Below are positions 15,808 to 23,516 of a stretch of 64,000 nucleotides of DNA, one piece after another. The notes beneath the pieces were generated by a model. The model ran no database searches and had not been told where the DNA came from. It was given only the letters and a program-made list of their open reading frames with translations. The position numbers were made by a program, and so were the translations under genes. The first letter of the stretch is position 1. Each line of letters begins with the position of its first letter. The stretch is from CAVPTL01 sp963708725. GTDB lineage: Bacteria; Actinomycetota; Thermoleophilia; Gaiellales; JAICJC01. The stretch is from contig CAVPTL010000014.1 in the NCBI GenBank assembly GCA_963708725.1, positions 62,001 through 126,000 on the forward strand, written 5' to 3'.

Positions 15808-16724
15808 TGCGCGAGGGCGGCGATTTCAGCACGAGTCGCGGCGACCACGTCGGCGAGCCCGTCGGGGCGGCGGTCACGGTGGCTTGCGATTGCGACGTGG
15901 CGAGGCTCGAGCGGCGGGTCGATGGTCACGCCCCGTACCCGCGGATCGCGAGTGTCCACGCTCATCCGGGGAAGGATCGCGACGCCGATCTGGGCGGCCA
16001 CCAAGGCGTGGATCGTGAGGTTGTCGTCGCTGCGCGCCGCCACCGTCATCCTCACGCCGCGAGGGAGACGCTGACGGCCATGGTGGACGGGTCGCACCTC
16101 GCGGTAGTCGATCAGCTGGTGACCGGTGAGCCCGGCGACGTCGACCGACGCCACCGAGCCCAGCGGGCCGTCGGATGCGACCAGCAGAACCAGCGGATCA
16201 TCCAGCAGGTCAACGGTCGCAAACGGACCTGAGCCGATCGGAAGCGCAACGAACGTGGCGTCGATCTCTCCCCGCGCCACCAGTTCGAGCAGGAGCCCGT
16301 CATCGGCGCGTTCGACGACCTCGATGGCGACATCGGGCCGCCTGGTCGAGAGCCGTCCGAGCACACCCGGAAGTAGCCGCGCCGCCACACTCTGGTAAAT
16401 CCCGAGGCGAAGCACCGGTCGTTGCAATCGGATCCCCTCGAGGTCGGCGCGGGCCGCGGCAAACCGGGCTGCGATCTCGTCGGCGTGATCCAAGAGCCGT
16501 TGCCCCGCGGGAGTGATCGAGATCGCGCGCCGCCCGCCGGGGCGAATCACCAGCGGCTGAGCGACGAGTCGCTCCAGGCTTGCAATCTGCTCGCTCACGG
16601 TCGAGAGGCTGTATCCGAGCCGTTCAGCGCCCCCGCGAAACGACCCGGCCGTGGCGACTGCGTGGAGGGCAACCAGATGGCGCAAGGAGATGCGTTGCCA
16701 AGATTGATCGATATCCTCGATCAT
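15804..16724 (-). CDS. LysR family transcriptional regulator
   Basis: This 306-residue protein has the LysR winged helix-turn-helix at the N terminus (LRHLVALHAVATAGSFRGGAERLGYSLSTVSEQIASLERLVAQPLVIR). A periplasmic-binding-protein-like effector domain follows from about residue 95 (VLRLGIYQSVAARLLPGVLGRL...). It is divergent from the 2OG-oxygenase gene with 72 bp between starts, the standard layout for a LysR protein controlling its neighbour. The gene ends inside palindromic repeat copy 3. The effector is unknown. Confidence 0.9.
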   Translation of the reverse strand: MIEDIDQSWQRISLRHLVALHAVATAGSFRGGAERLGYSLSTVSEQIASLERLVAQPLVIRPGGRRAISITPAGQRLLDHADEIAARFAAARADLEGIRLQRPVLRLGIYQSVAARLLPGVLGRLSTRRPDVAIEVVERADDGLLLELVARGEIDATFVALPIGSGPFATVDLLDDPLVLLVASDGPLGSVASVDVAGLTGHQLIDYREVRPVHHGRQRLPRGVRMTVAARSDDNLTIHALVAAQIGVAILPRMSVDTRDPRVRGVTIDPPLEPRHVAIASHRDRRPDGLADVVAATRAEIAALAQ

Positions 16725-16796
16725 TCTGGAGAGTATATCCGGCTTTTCTCTCTCTTCCTAGTGTGTCATGCTGCCTCCATCAATCAAGGAGGAGCC

Positions 16797-17594
16797 GTGG
16801 GAACCCGCATGCTTGACGCGATCGACATTGAGCGCTATCCGATCCACGATCTCGACGGTCCCGGGGGACGCGCACTGGTGGAGCGTTGCCAGGCAGAGCT
16901 CGCCGAGCTGGGCGCCTGTGACCTCCCCGGATTCCTCGAGCGAGGCGCCGTCGATCAGATCGTGAGTGAGATTCCGAGCTGGGATGCGACGCCGTTTCGC
17001 ACCGAGACGACACACAACATCGAGTTCTCGGGCCGGGAGCACGAGCTCGCCGACGACGACCCGCTCCGAATCCAGGTGCGCTCTGCCAAACAGCTGATCG
17101 CCTACGACCAGATCCCCACCTCGTCACAGCTTCGCGACGTGTATGAGTCAGACGCACTGACCGCGTTCGTCGGTGCCGCCCTCGGGGTGAGTCCGATCTA
17201 TCGCCAGGCGGACGAGATCGGAGCCCTGACGGTGATGACCTACGGTCGCGGTGACGAGCTCGGGTGGCACTTCGACAACGCCGACTTCGTGGTGACGCTG
17301 ATGCTGCAGGCCTCTGAAGCCGGCGGGTCGTTCGAGTACGTGCCGATGCTCCGCACGCCCGACGACGACAACTCCGAGGGCGTGGCCGCGCTGCTTGGCG
17401 GCGATCGCAGCGGTGTGCGCACGATGAGCCCCGAACCTGGCACCCTGGCGCTGTTCCGCGGGCACCACAGCCCCCATCGCGTCACTCCGGTCGAAGGCGA
17501 CAGACACCGGATCAACTCCGTGCTGGCCTACTCGGACAGGCCGGACTCGCGGGTCTCGCCCAGCGCGCTTCGGATCTTCTTCGGGCGCGAGTAG
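16797..17594 (+). CDS. 2-oxoglutarate/Fe(II)-dependent oxygenase-like protein (ArpA/HalD-like)
   Basis: The protein has 265 residues. The double-stranded beta-helix core carries the HxD iron motif in ELGWHFDNADFVVTLMLQ, the distal His in GHHSPHRVTPVEGDRHRINSVLAY, and the following Arg that binds 2-oxoglutarate. Because the motif is His-x-Asp rather than His-x-Gly, hydroxylation is expected rather than halogenation. The resemblance is to ArpA/HalD-type enzymes acting on free amino acids. The GTG at 16797 follows AAGGAGG at an ideal distance. An upstream in-frame extension is a shadow of the LysR gene. Divergent LysR control is likely. Confidence 0.75.
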   Translation: MGTRMLDAIDIERYPIHDLDGPGGRALVERCQAELAELGACDLPGFLERGAVDQIVSEIPSWDATPFRTETTHNIEFSGREHELADDDPLRIQVRSAKQLIAYDQIPTSSQLRDVYESDALTAFVGAALGVSPIYRQADEIGALTVMTYGRGDELGWHFDNADFVVTLMLQASEAGGSFEYVPMLRTPDDDNSEGVAALLGGDRSGVRTMSPEPGTLALFRGHHSPHRVTPVEGDRHRINSVLAYSDRPDSRVSPSALRIFFGRE

Positions 17595-17680
17595 TGCCGG
17601 CAATGTAACCCCGCCGACAAATCCCCAATCCGGCGGCCCACTTCGGGCATACTCCAAGAACACGGCCAAGGGGGATGTGG

Positions 17681-17836
17681 ATGAACATCGGAAACGATAT
17701 TCGGAGGATCCGGGTCGAGCCGCTCACGCTTCCGATCACGATCGACCAGCCCGCCGATCACCGAGTCACGGATCCGCGGGCCGACGAGCAGTGCGATCCG
17801 AATCCGGCGCGGAGCGGTGAGCCTCGCTCCGCCTGA
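17681..17836 (+). CDS. Small protein (51 residues) upstream of CxCGVYA protein
   Basis: This short reading frame starts MNIGNDIRRIRVEPLTLPI and ends PARSGEPRSA. The ATG at 17681 is preceded by GGGGGATGTGG. The N-terminal pattern MNIG...RxIxVEPLxxP recalls very short actinobacterial proteins of unknown function that I have seen described only as hypothetical. The downstream gene begins within its last codons (GTG at 17817), a 20-base overlap in another frame, suggesting translational coupling. The function is unknown. The gene could be spurious, but the ribosome site and coupling support it. Confidence 0.5.
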   Translation: MNIGNDIRRIRVEPLTLPITIDQPADHRVTDPRADEQCDPNPARSGEPRSA

Positions 17837-18395
17837 CTATGTAGAGCCGTTCAGCGGCTGGCGAATCTGGACGGTCGTCATCCGCGATGGGCGCGCGCGG
17901 CTGCAGAGTCCCACGAGCTTCGACAACTGGACGCCGGAGGTGCCGTTCTCCGCGGAGTGCACCAGGACATCTCGGGAACGGCTTCGACCCTGGCGGGTAC
18001 ACCACCAACGCCACGCTCCGCCGGCCGATCACTGTACGTGCGGCGTGTACGCGATGTTCGAGCCGGGGCACCTGGCCCACTTCTTTCGCACCACCGTCAT
18101 GGGGCCACGCGTCCACTACCACGTGTTCGGGCGCGTGTTCCTGTGGGGCGACGTGGTCGAAGCCGATCGAGGCTGGCGCGCGTCTGAGGCCTATCCGGCC
18201 GAGCTGTGGCTGCCTGAGATGGATTACCACATCGATCGCAGCGTCGGCCTGACGAAGGCCGCGGCCGGCCTCTATGACTACGGCGTGCCGCTGCATGTTC
18301 GCGGCACCACTGCGCCGCGCGATCTCCTCCGCGAGCTGAACGGTGGCGAGTTACCGGCCGTCGAGACGCGCCGGTTCACGCGCCAGGCGGGTTGA
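17817..18395 (+). CDS. Conserved hypothetical protein with CxCGVYA motif
   Basis: This 192-residue protein has an N-terminal FSGWRIWTV and WTPEVPFSAEC, then PPADHCTCGVYAMFEPG around residues 68-84, then VHYHVFGRVFLWGDVVEADRGWRASEAYPAELWLP. Cys48, Cys73 and Cys75 with nearby His residues could bind zinc. The CxCGIYA plus GxVxLWGxVVE...GWRAxxAYP pattern recurs in actinobacterial proteins of unknown function, from memory. No enzyme can be named. It starts at GTG 17817, overlapping the small gene before it. Confidence 0.6.
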   Translation: MSLAPPDYVEPFSGWRIWTVVIRDGRARLQSPTSFDNWTPEVPFSAECTRTSRERLRPWRVHHQRHAPPADHCTCGVYAMFEPGHLAHFFRTTVMGPRVHYHVFGRVFLWGDVVEADRGWRASEAYPAELWLPEMDYHIDRSVGLTKAAAGLYDYGVPLHVRGTTAPRDLLRELNGGELPAVETRRFTRQAG

Positions 18396-18457
18396 ACTTC
18401 GCCCGAGCCGAGGGCATTAGACTCACGCCAGGCCATCGACACGACGGAGAACCGCAA

Positions 18458-18841
18458 ATGACGGACACTGCATCACCCTCTCAGCAGATTGACGCGAGGA
18501 TCGAGGAGCTCGACGACTGGCGGGGCGCGATGCTCGGCCGGCTGCGGGCGCTCGTCAAGGAGGCCGATCCAGAGATCGTCGAAGAGTGGAAGTGGCGAGG
18601 CGTGCCGGTGTGGGAACACGACGGCATCATCTGTACCGGCGAGACCTACAAGAGCGTCGTCAAAATGACCTTCGCCAAGGGAGCGGCGCTCGACGACCCC
18701 GAGGGCCTGTTCAACTCCAGCCTCGAGGGGAACACGCGGCGGGCCATCGACTTCCATGAGGACGAGAAGATCAACGAGAAGGCCCTGAAGGCGTTGATTC
18801 GCGAGGCGATCGCCCTCAACGAGTCGAAAGCCAAGAAGTAG
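18458..18841 (+). CDS. DUF1801 domain protein
   Basis: This 127-residue protein has the DUF1801 (YdhG/YjbR-like) pattern: LRALVKEADPEIVEEWKWRGVPVWEHDGIICTGETYKSVVKMTFAKGAALDDPEGLFNSSLEGNTRRAIDFHEDEKINEKALKALIREAI. The fold is an alpha/beta sandwich of unknown biochemical role, often annotated iron-chaperone-like. ATG 18458 follows ACGGAGAACCGCAA. It is convergent with the next gene, with one base between the stop codons. Confidence 0.85.
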   Translation: MTDTASPSQQIDARIEELDDWRGAMLGRLRALVKEADPEIVEEWKWRGVPVWEHDGIICTGETYKSVVKMTFAKGAALDDPEGLFNSSLEGNTRRAIDFHEDEKINEKALKALIREAIALNESKAKK

Positions 18842-18842
18842 C

Positions 18843-19415
18843 TCAGACCGCGGTGTCAGCCGCCACCAGACACTCCCGGACAAGTCGCCGGAAGCCAGGG
18901 TAGAAGACGGCACCGATCAGCGGCGTCCTGGGCCAGTAGTGGGCCTCGCCGGTGGTCCCGTTCACGATCACCGGAAACGACACCTCACGCCCGAACTCAT
19001 GCGGCCCACGCTGTCTCTGCACCGCTTTTGCGAGTAACTCATCCACAGCCGGCAGCACCAGCACCGGCACGAACATGAACCGTGGTCGTCCGTGGCTAAA
19101 TGATCCGCTCGGGCGCCACTCGCGCAAGCACCCGACCGCGCTGGCATACGCGCTGGGAAGGTCTCTGGTCGTCATGGTGGTGCGCGATTGGACGGTGACG
19201 AGGTTCGGAGTGGCGGGCGCGAGGGCGGCATCTCGCCAGGCGACCAGGTCGAAGCGTCCGCTCGCGCTCTCGACTGAAGGATCGATGGTGAAACCGACCG
19301 CCGCCAGCCGGTCGGCGATCCCGTCCAGAACCCTGTTTGGCCCGGCCCAACTCGCCAGCGCGTGATGCGATTCCATCGTGGTTCCAGGTTCGGCGGCCGG
19401 GGCGGACACGGGCAT
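18843..19415 (-). CDS. Hypothetical protein
   Basis: I do not recognise this 190-residue protein. It has no signal peptide or membrane segment. Recognisable text includes DGIADRLAAVGFTIDPSVESASGRFDLVAWRD, LVTVQSRTTMTTRDLPSAYASAVGCLREW and FMFVPVLVLPAVDELLAKAVQRQRGPHEFGREVSFPVIVN. The D...Q pattern of the middle part is faintly reminiscent of restriction-endonuclease-like or sensor folds, but this is not enough to call. It is divergent from the methyltransferase/MTHFR gene with 131 bp between starts. Confidence 0.6.
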   Translation of the reverse strand: MPVSAPAAEPGTTMESHHALASWAGPNRVLDGIADRLAAVGFTIDPSVESASGRFDLVAWRDAALAPATPNLVTVQSRTTMTTRDLPSAYASAVGCLREWRPSGSFSHGRPRFMFVPVLVLPAVDELLAKAVQRQRGPHEFGREVSFPVIVNGTTGEAHYWPRTPLIGAVFYPGFRRLVRECLVAADTAV

Positions 19416-19546
19416 CCCCCGGACGGGGTAGGCCCTCGTCGTGCACCGATCGGCCGAGCTTCACTCACAGAGACCGGGTGGCGAAAGGACGTCCGGCATC
19501 GCCCTATCATCACGTCGGTGTCCTCGTCGCTGGCAGCATTGGTGGG

Positions 19547-21364
19547 ATGGTGAACGCCGTTGAGCGCCTCGCCGACGGTGTGTTGGTCGGCGACGGCGGA
19601 CTTGGCTCGCTGTTGTCGTTACAGCTCCCCGAGCTGAGGTTTCCCGAGGAGGCCAACCTGGTCGCGCCCGAGGCGGTGCTTGCCGCCCACGTCGAGTTCA
19701 TCCGCGCCGGCGCCGACGTGATCCAGACCAACACCTACGGTGCAAACGCGGTCAAGCTGGGTGCCCACCGGTTCGAGCACCAGGTCGCCGAAATCAACGA
19801 GGCGGGAGCCAAGATCGCGCGCGACGCCCGCGAGGTGGCCGGCCGCGACGTGCTGATCGCGGGCTCGATCGGCCCGCTGGGAACATCAATCGAATCCGTC
19901 GGCAGCGACACCTCGAGCGGTGCCGGCCAGTACGGTCGCCAGGCCGCGATACTCGAGGGCCGGGGAGTCGACCTGATCGTGCTGGAGACGTTCACCTCCC
20001 TGGACGAACTGACCGCGGCGGTGAACTCGGTGCAGGCGCAATGCCACCTCCCGCTGATCGCCCAGATCACCGTGCAGGACGACGGTGAGACGGTCACCGG
20101 CGCGCGCGGTGGTGAGGTCGCCGTGGCCCTGGCCGGCCTCGGCGTCGCCGCCGCCGGAATCAACTGCAGCCTCGGCCCACAGTCCGCGTTGGCGGGCCTT
20201 CGCGAGATGCGCAGCGCAACTGGATTGCCGCTCACGATCCAGCCGAACATCGGCATGCCGATGTACCGCGACGGACGCGTGCTCTATCCCGACGCCTCCG
20301 AGGCCTACGCGGCCGAGTTCGCCGCCCAGGCGATCGCGCTGGATGCGCGGCTGGTGGGCGGCTGCTGCGGCACCCAGCCCCATCACATCGCGGCCATCCG
20401 GCGGGCGGTCGACGAACATCGACCCGCGCACTTCCACTTTGCCCGACGGGAGCCGACAGCTGCTCCCACTGCCGCTGATCCGAGCGACAGCCGGCTCGCC
20501 GAGCGGCTCGCGGCCGGCGAATGGGTCGTGTCGGTCGAGCTCGACCCGCCCAAGGGAGGCAGCCTCACCCGCCTACTGGGAATCGCAGCCGAGATCCAGG
20601 CGGCCGCCGGGATCGAGTTCTTTGACATCAACGACAACCCGATGGCCCGCGCCAGAATGAGTTCGCTGATGACCTCGGCATTGGTGCAGCAGCACCTCGA
20701 CGTCGAGACGATTCCCCACCTGACACCGCGCGACGCCTCAGCGCGAGGTCTGGAATCGCAGCTTTTGGGCGCGCACGCCAGCGGCATCCGAAACGTGCTG
20801 GCTGTCACCGGCGACTATCCCCCACCCGGCGATCACGGCGGTTCGGACGCCGCCTTCGAGGTCGATGCCATCGGCCTGGTCGAGATCATCGCCGCGCTCA
20901 ACCGGGGTACCGACCGGGCCGGAAAGACGCTCGATGCACCCACCGCATTCTTGCCCGGAGTGGCCGTCAATCCGACCGCGGATGACGTCGGCTTCGAGCT
21001 GGAGCGGTTCGCGCGCAAGGTGGAGGCGGGCGCACGCTTTGCGATGACCCAGGTGCTGTTCGACCTCACCCCGCTCAACGAGATGCTCGAGCGGCTCGGC
21101 GGTAGGTCGCCGATCCCGATCCTGATCGGCCTCTGGCCAATCACGAGTCACGCACTCGCGCTGCGGCTGCACAACGAGGTGCCAGGGATCACCGTGCCCG
21201 AGACGATCCTCAACCGTTTTGCCCGAAATGACGCGCACGCTGCTCGCGAGGGTGTGGCCGTCGCCCGCGATCTGCTGATGCAAGCCCGCGAGCTCACCGC
21301 CGGCGCCTATCTGGTCGCCCCGTTCGGACAGCCGGAGCGGGTGCTCGACGTGCTGGCTTCGTAG
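19547..21364 (+). CDS. Bifunctional homocysteine S-methyltransferase / methylenetetrahydrofolate reductase
   Basis: This 605-residue fusion has residues 1 to about 290 as a zinc-dependent homocysteine S-methyltransferase domain (VGDGGLGSLL, DVIQTNTYGAN, AGINCS and the zinc pair GGCCGT). From about 325 it is a methylenetetrahydrofolate-reductase TIM barrel (WVVSVELDPPKGG, NVLAVTGDYPPPGDH, FAMTQVLFD). It transfers methyl groups to homocysteine and reduces methylene-THF, so it ties one-carbon metabolism to methionine. This architecture is known from Bacillus YitJ. ATG 19547 lacks a strong ribosome site, so a slightly different start is possible. It complements ahcY and mtnA at 44-46 kb. Confidence 0.9.
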   Translation: MVNAVERLADGVLVGDGGLGSLLSLQLPELRFPEEANLVAPEAVLAAHVEFIRAGADVIQTNTYGANAVKLGAHRFEHQVAEINEAGAKIARDAREVAGRDVLIAGSIGPLGTSIESVGSDTSSGAGQYGRQAAILEGRGVDLIVLETFTSLDELTAAVNSVQAQCHLPLIAQITVQDDGETVTGARGGEVAVALAGLGVAAAGINCSLGPQSALAGLREMRSATGLPLTIQPNIGMPMYRDGRVLYPDASEAYAAEFAAQAIALDARLVGGCCGTQPHHIAAIRRAVDEHRPAHFHFARREPTAAPTAADPSDSRLAERLAAGEWVVSVELDPPKGGSLTRLLGIAAEIQAAAGIEFFDINDNPMARARMSSLMTSALVQQHLDVETIPHLTPRDASARGLESQLLGAHASGIRNVLAVTGDYPPPGDHGGSDAAFEVDAIGLVEIIAALNRGTDRAGKTLDAPTAFLPGVAVNPTADDVGFELERFARKVEAGARFAMTQVLFDLTPLNEMLERLGGRSPIPILIGLWPITSHALALRLHNEVPGITVPETILNRFARNDAHAAREGVAVARDLLMQARELTAGAYLVAPFGQPERVLDVLAS

Positions 21365-21488
21365 CGACTCAGTCCATCGACCACTGGAGGCGCGATCGGC
21401 GATCACGAGATGGGCTCGCTGTGCGGCTAAGACGACGCGATTAGCGCGCTTGATCCCACACCGAGTTAGGTGGTCTGGCGGCGAGAAC

Positions 21489-21926
21489 CTACTCGGCGAC
21501 CATCTCGCCAGAACCACCCATTTCGGCAGGAAAGTCCTTGAACTTGGGCAGGCCATCGTCGATCGCCAACACGGACGACTCGCAGTTGACGTGCACGCCG
21601 GGGGTGAAGGGAAACGAGGGAATCGTCGCCGCGTAGACATCGACCAAGCCCCACTTCGGATGATTCGTCATGAGATGGCCACCGCAGTCAGTGCACCATT
21701 GGCGGTAGCTGCGATCGTTCTGGTTGTACTCGCCGATCTTGTCTTCTCCCTGGGTCACCGTGACCGCGTCGGTTGGCCAGAGTGTGAACGCGTTGACCGG
21801 GCCCGCCGACCAACTCCGGCACGAGGCGCAATGGCAGTAGCCGGCTCCCGCCGCATCGCCCGTGACCACGATCTTCACCGCACCGCAATAGCACTGCCCT
21901 TCAAAGCTCTTCTCACTCTGGCTCAC
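21489..21926 (-). CDS. GFA (glutathione-dependent formaldehyde-activating-like) zinc protein
   Basis: This 145-residue GFA-fold protein has zinc ligands in FEGQCYCGAVKI, GYCHCASCRSWSAG and QWCTDCGGHL, covering both zinc sites of the fold. Family members bind thiols or act on small aldehydes; most are uncharacterised. I chose the GTG at 21924-21926 because GAGGGAG lies eight bases upstream. The longest frame would add 14 residues with no ribosome site. The 124 bp between its stop and the methyltransferase gene contain nothing I can identify. Confidence 0.87.
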   Translation of the reverse strand: MSQSEKSFEGQCYCGAVKIVVTGDAAGAGYCHCASCRSWSAGPVNAFTLWPTDAVTVTQGEDKIGEYNQNDRSYRQWCTDCGGHLMTNHPKWGLVDVYAATIPSFPFTPGVHVNCESSVLAIDDGLPKFKDFPAEMGGSGEMVAE

Positions 21927-22069
21927 TACCAAACTCCCTCTGCCGAGTCGCGTGGATAGATCTTCCAACCAGACGATCGTAACGGCTGAGATCTTCCCGT
22001 GGGCACGATGTCAGCGGCGGGCGTGCTGCTCGGGGGCCAGCGTTCTGCGAACCCTACGGCTACCTGAGA

Positions 22070-22094
22070 TGGAGGCGGCGGGAATCGACCCGCG
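22070..22094. repeat. Partial duplicate of tmRNA 3' end (candidate att site)
   Basis: TGGAGGCGGCGGGAATCGA (22070-22088) is identical over 19 bases to the tmRNA 3' terminus at 22612-22630, including the CCA end. After that a further CCCGCG matches once a single A is skipped. It is in the same orientation as the gene. The T-arm it would form has a six- rather than seven-base loop and no upstream tmRNA body, so it is a fragment, not a gene. Its position on the 3' side of tmRNA is exactly where the distal end of an island inserted at tmRNA lies. Confidence 0.75.
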
Positions 22095-22097
22095 GAT

Positions 22098-22129
22098 CGT
22101 TCTGGCCGTACGGCGCCGTCGTCAGAACG
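22098..22129. terminator. Candidate hairpin downstream of XRE gene
   Basis: CGTTCTG (22098-22104) pairs with CAGAACG (22123-22129), and the intervening 18 bases start with the ten-base palindrome GCCGTACGGC. It lies 18 bases beyond the XRE stop, so it may terminate that transcript. It also lies just inside the tmRNA-fragment repeat, so an island-end structure is another reading. No T-run is present. Confidence 0.4.
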
Positions 22130-22146
22130 AATCTCGCGTGCAATAC

Positions 22147-22482
22147 CTAGCTCGCGACGCTTTTCTTCTGGCCAGCGATACCGATCGGGTACGAATTCTC
22201 GTCAAACCGTGCGACCAGCTCGAGCTTCCCGCCCATGGCCTCGACATAGGCTCGCAGAGTGGAGAGATAGACGTCGTTTTCACGCTCGACCCGACTGATG
22301 TTCACCGGCGTCTGGTGCAACCGCTCGGCGACTTGAGCTTGAGTCAGTCCCTGAGCCTTACGGATGTCCTGAAGCGCGTATCCATGCTTGATTGCCTGGA
22401 CACCCGCAACAACGCGCTCCTCCATGCCGGGACGTTCCGCAAGCTTACGATCCCGGACTTCCTTCCACGATGTTGTCTTCAT
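22147..22482 (-). CDS. Orphan XRE-family antitoxin-like regulator (HigA-type)
   Basis: This 111-residue protein has a central XRE helix-turn-helix (DIRKAQGLTQAQVAERLHQTPVNISRVERENDVYLSTLRAYVEAMGGKLELVARFD), the form found in antitoxins paired with Gp49/HigB toxins. In such systems the toxin gene normally lies immediately beside it. None is visible here: the upstream 129 bp hold no toxin-like frame, and tmRNA follows. I chose ATG 22480-22482 (MKTTSWKEVRDRK) over a 19-residue extension. It sits alone between the tmRNA gene and the tmRNA 3' fragment, which suggests cargo of a decayed island. Confidence 0.8.
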   Translation of the reverse strand: MKTTSWKEVRDRKLAERPGMEERVVAGVQAIKHGYALQDIRKAQGLTQAQVAERLHQTPVNISRVERENDVYLSTLRAYVEAMGGKLELVARFDENSYPIGIAGQKKSVAS

Positions 22483-22611
22483 GATTCGACTCCCTGGCTG
22501 GTTGGGTGGCGGGTTCGCGGTCATCATTCCCGCGCCCAACCCGATCGGAACCGGTCAAAGATCCGAGTCCGATCGATCTCGGCTCTCGATCCCTCACCCA
22601 CAGCCAAACAG

Positions 22612-22966
22612 TGGAGGCGGCGGGAATCGAACCCGCGTCCATGACCGCACGAAGAAAGCGTCTACAAGCGTAGTCCGGGTTTGAAATTCGCCCTTGAGCT
22701 GCCCCCGAACAGGCCACCCTACGGACTAGCCCGTCTTTGAAGTCCCGGTCGGCGGCGCAGGCGCTCCGCCTTCCAGCAAGCCCGTTAGCTGACGCCGGCA
22801 ATCCCTCCCACGGGCCGGAGGGGCCGACGCGCTACCTAGTTAATTAGGCAGCGAGTGCGAGATCATTTTCCGCACTTGCGGTTTTCCAGGGATTTTACGA
22901 GGCCACCTGGAACCTCGGCTTGCAACCTTCCCCGAGAAACGACCATGTCGAAACCAGTACGCCCCC
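22612..22966 (-). ncRNA. ssrA: tmRNA (transfer-messenger RNA)
   Basis: The 5' end GGGGGCG (22966-22960) pairs with 3' CGCCTCC before the encoded CCA (22612-22614). The D-arm-like TACTGGTTTCGAC follows the 5' acceptor strand, and GGGTTCGATTCCCGCC forms the T-arm. The tag reading frame (22844-22879, complement) encodes ASAENDLALAA followed by TAA TTA A, a typical degron ending in LAA. It rescues stalled ribosomes with SmpB, whose gene lies at 28.2-28.7 kb. The length of about 355 nt is normal for a one-piece tmRNA. The first tag residue is inferred from GCA codon position. Confidence 0.95.
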
Positions 22967-22982
22967 AGGAACTCGAACCCAC

Positions 22983-22988
22983 ATTGTA
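22983..22988 (-). promoter_or_regulatory. Candidate -10 box of ssrA
   Basis: Read on the minus strand this is TACAAT, 16 bases before the mature 5' end of tmRNA, allowing a short leader removed by RNase P. No good -35 box is evident at 16-18 bases. It abuts the 3' end of the preceding cupin gene, so an internal promoter would be needed for strong tmRNA expression. Confidence 0.35.
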
Positions 22989-22998
22989 CCCGTCGGGG

Positions 22999-23463
22999 CT
23001 ACTCGCCCTCGTAGTAGTCGACGTTGTTCGAGCGTTTCACCATCACGTCGTCCGCGCGATTCCCCGTCCAGATACCGATCTTGTCACTATCGGGATAGAC
23101 GGTCGCCGCCGGATGGGTGATGGACGAGTACATGAGCACCCGCACGGTGTCGCCGGTGTCGTTCTGCACTCTGTGCGCGCCTTCCGGGCCGCTCGGAAAG
23201 AACACGAGATCCCACTTGTCGAGCTGGTCGGATCCGTCCGGATGGCGCAGCGTCGGCCGCCCCTCGAGCACCAGCAGCCACTCCTCCTCGCCATACTCAT
23301 AGTGGTACGGGCACAGAGCCTCACCGGCCGGAATCTCATACACCGACGAGCCGGTTGACTTGGCGTCCAGCGAGGGGCCGATGCGAAACATCCCAGCCTT
23401 GAATCCATCCGGGTCTTCGCCGTCGTAGTGGAAGGTGGGATTGGCGATGTTGACGCGACGCAT
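22999..23463 (-). CDS. Cupin domain protein
   Basis: This 154-residue single-domain cupin has VYEIPAGEALCPYHYEYGEEEWLLVLEGRPTLRHPDG as motif 1, with His and Glu ligands. WDLVFFPSGPEGAHRVQNDTGDTVRVLMYS is motif 2 with its His. The tail (WTGNRADDVMVKRSNNVDYYEGE) is acidic. Enzymatic versus sensor role is unknown. ATG 23461-23463 begins MRRVNIANPTFHYDG. It precedes tmRNA on the same strand, and the candidate ssrA promoter lies at its 3' edge. Confidence 0.82.
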   Translation of the reverse strand: MRRVNIANPTFHYDGEDPDGFKAGMFRIGPSLDAKSTGSSVYEIPAGEALCPYHYEYGEEEWLLVLEGRPTLRHPDGSDQLDKWDLVFFPSGPEGAHRVQNDTGDTVRVLMYSSITHPAATVYPDSDKIGIWTGNRADDVMVKRSNNVDYYEGE

Positions 23464-23516
23464 GTGTGGGTCATGATACCCGGGAGGAGGTTGCGACACC
23501 GGCGACCCGCCTGCCA

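Noticed and set aside
16725..16796. LysR T-N11-A operator in the divergent region
   Set aside because: A GGA-N7-TCC stretch and CT-rich repeats are present but no convincing T-N11-A dyad could be fixed.
22030..22069. Possible tRNA next to the tmRNA-like fragment
   Set aside because: A GGGTTCGCAGAAC stretch resembles a T-arm, but no acceptor, D or anticodon arms can be folded around it.
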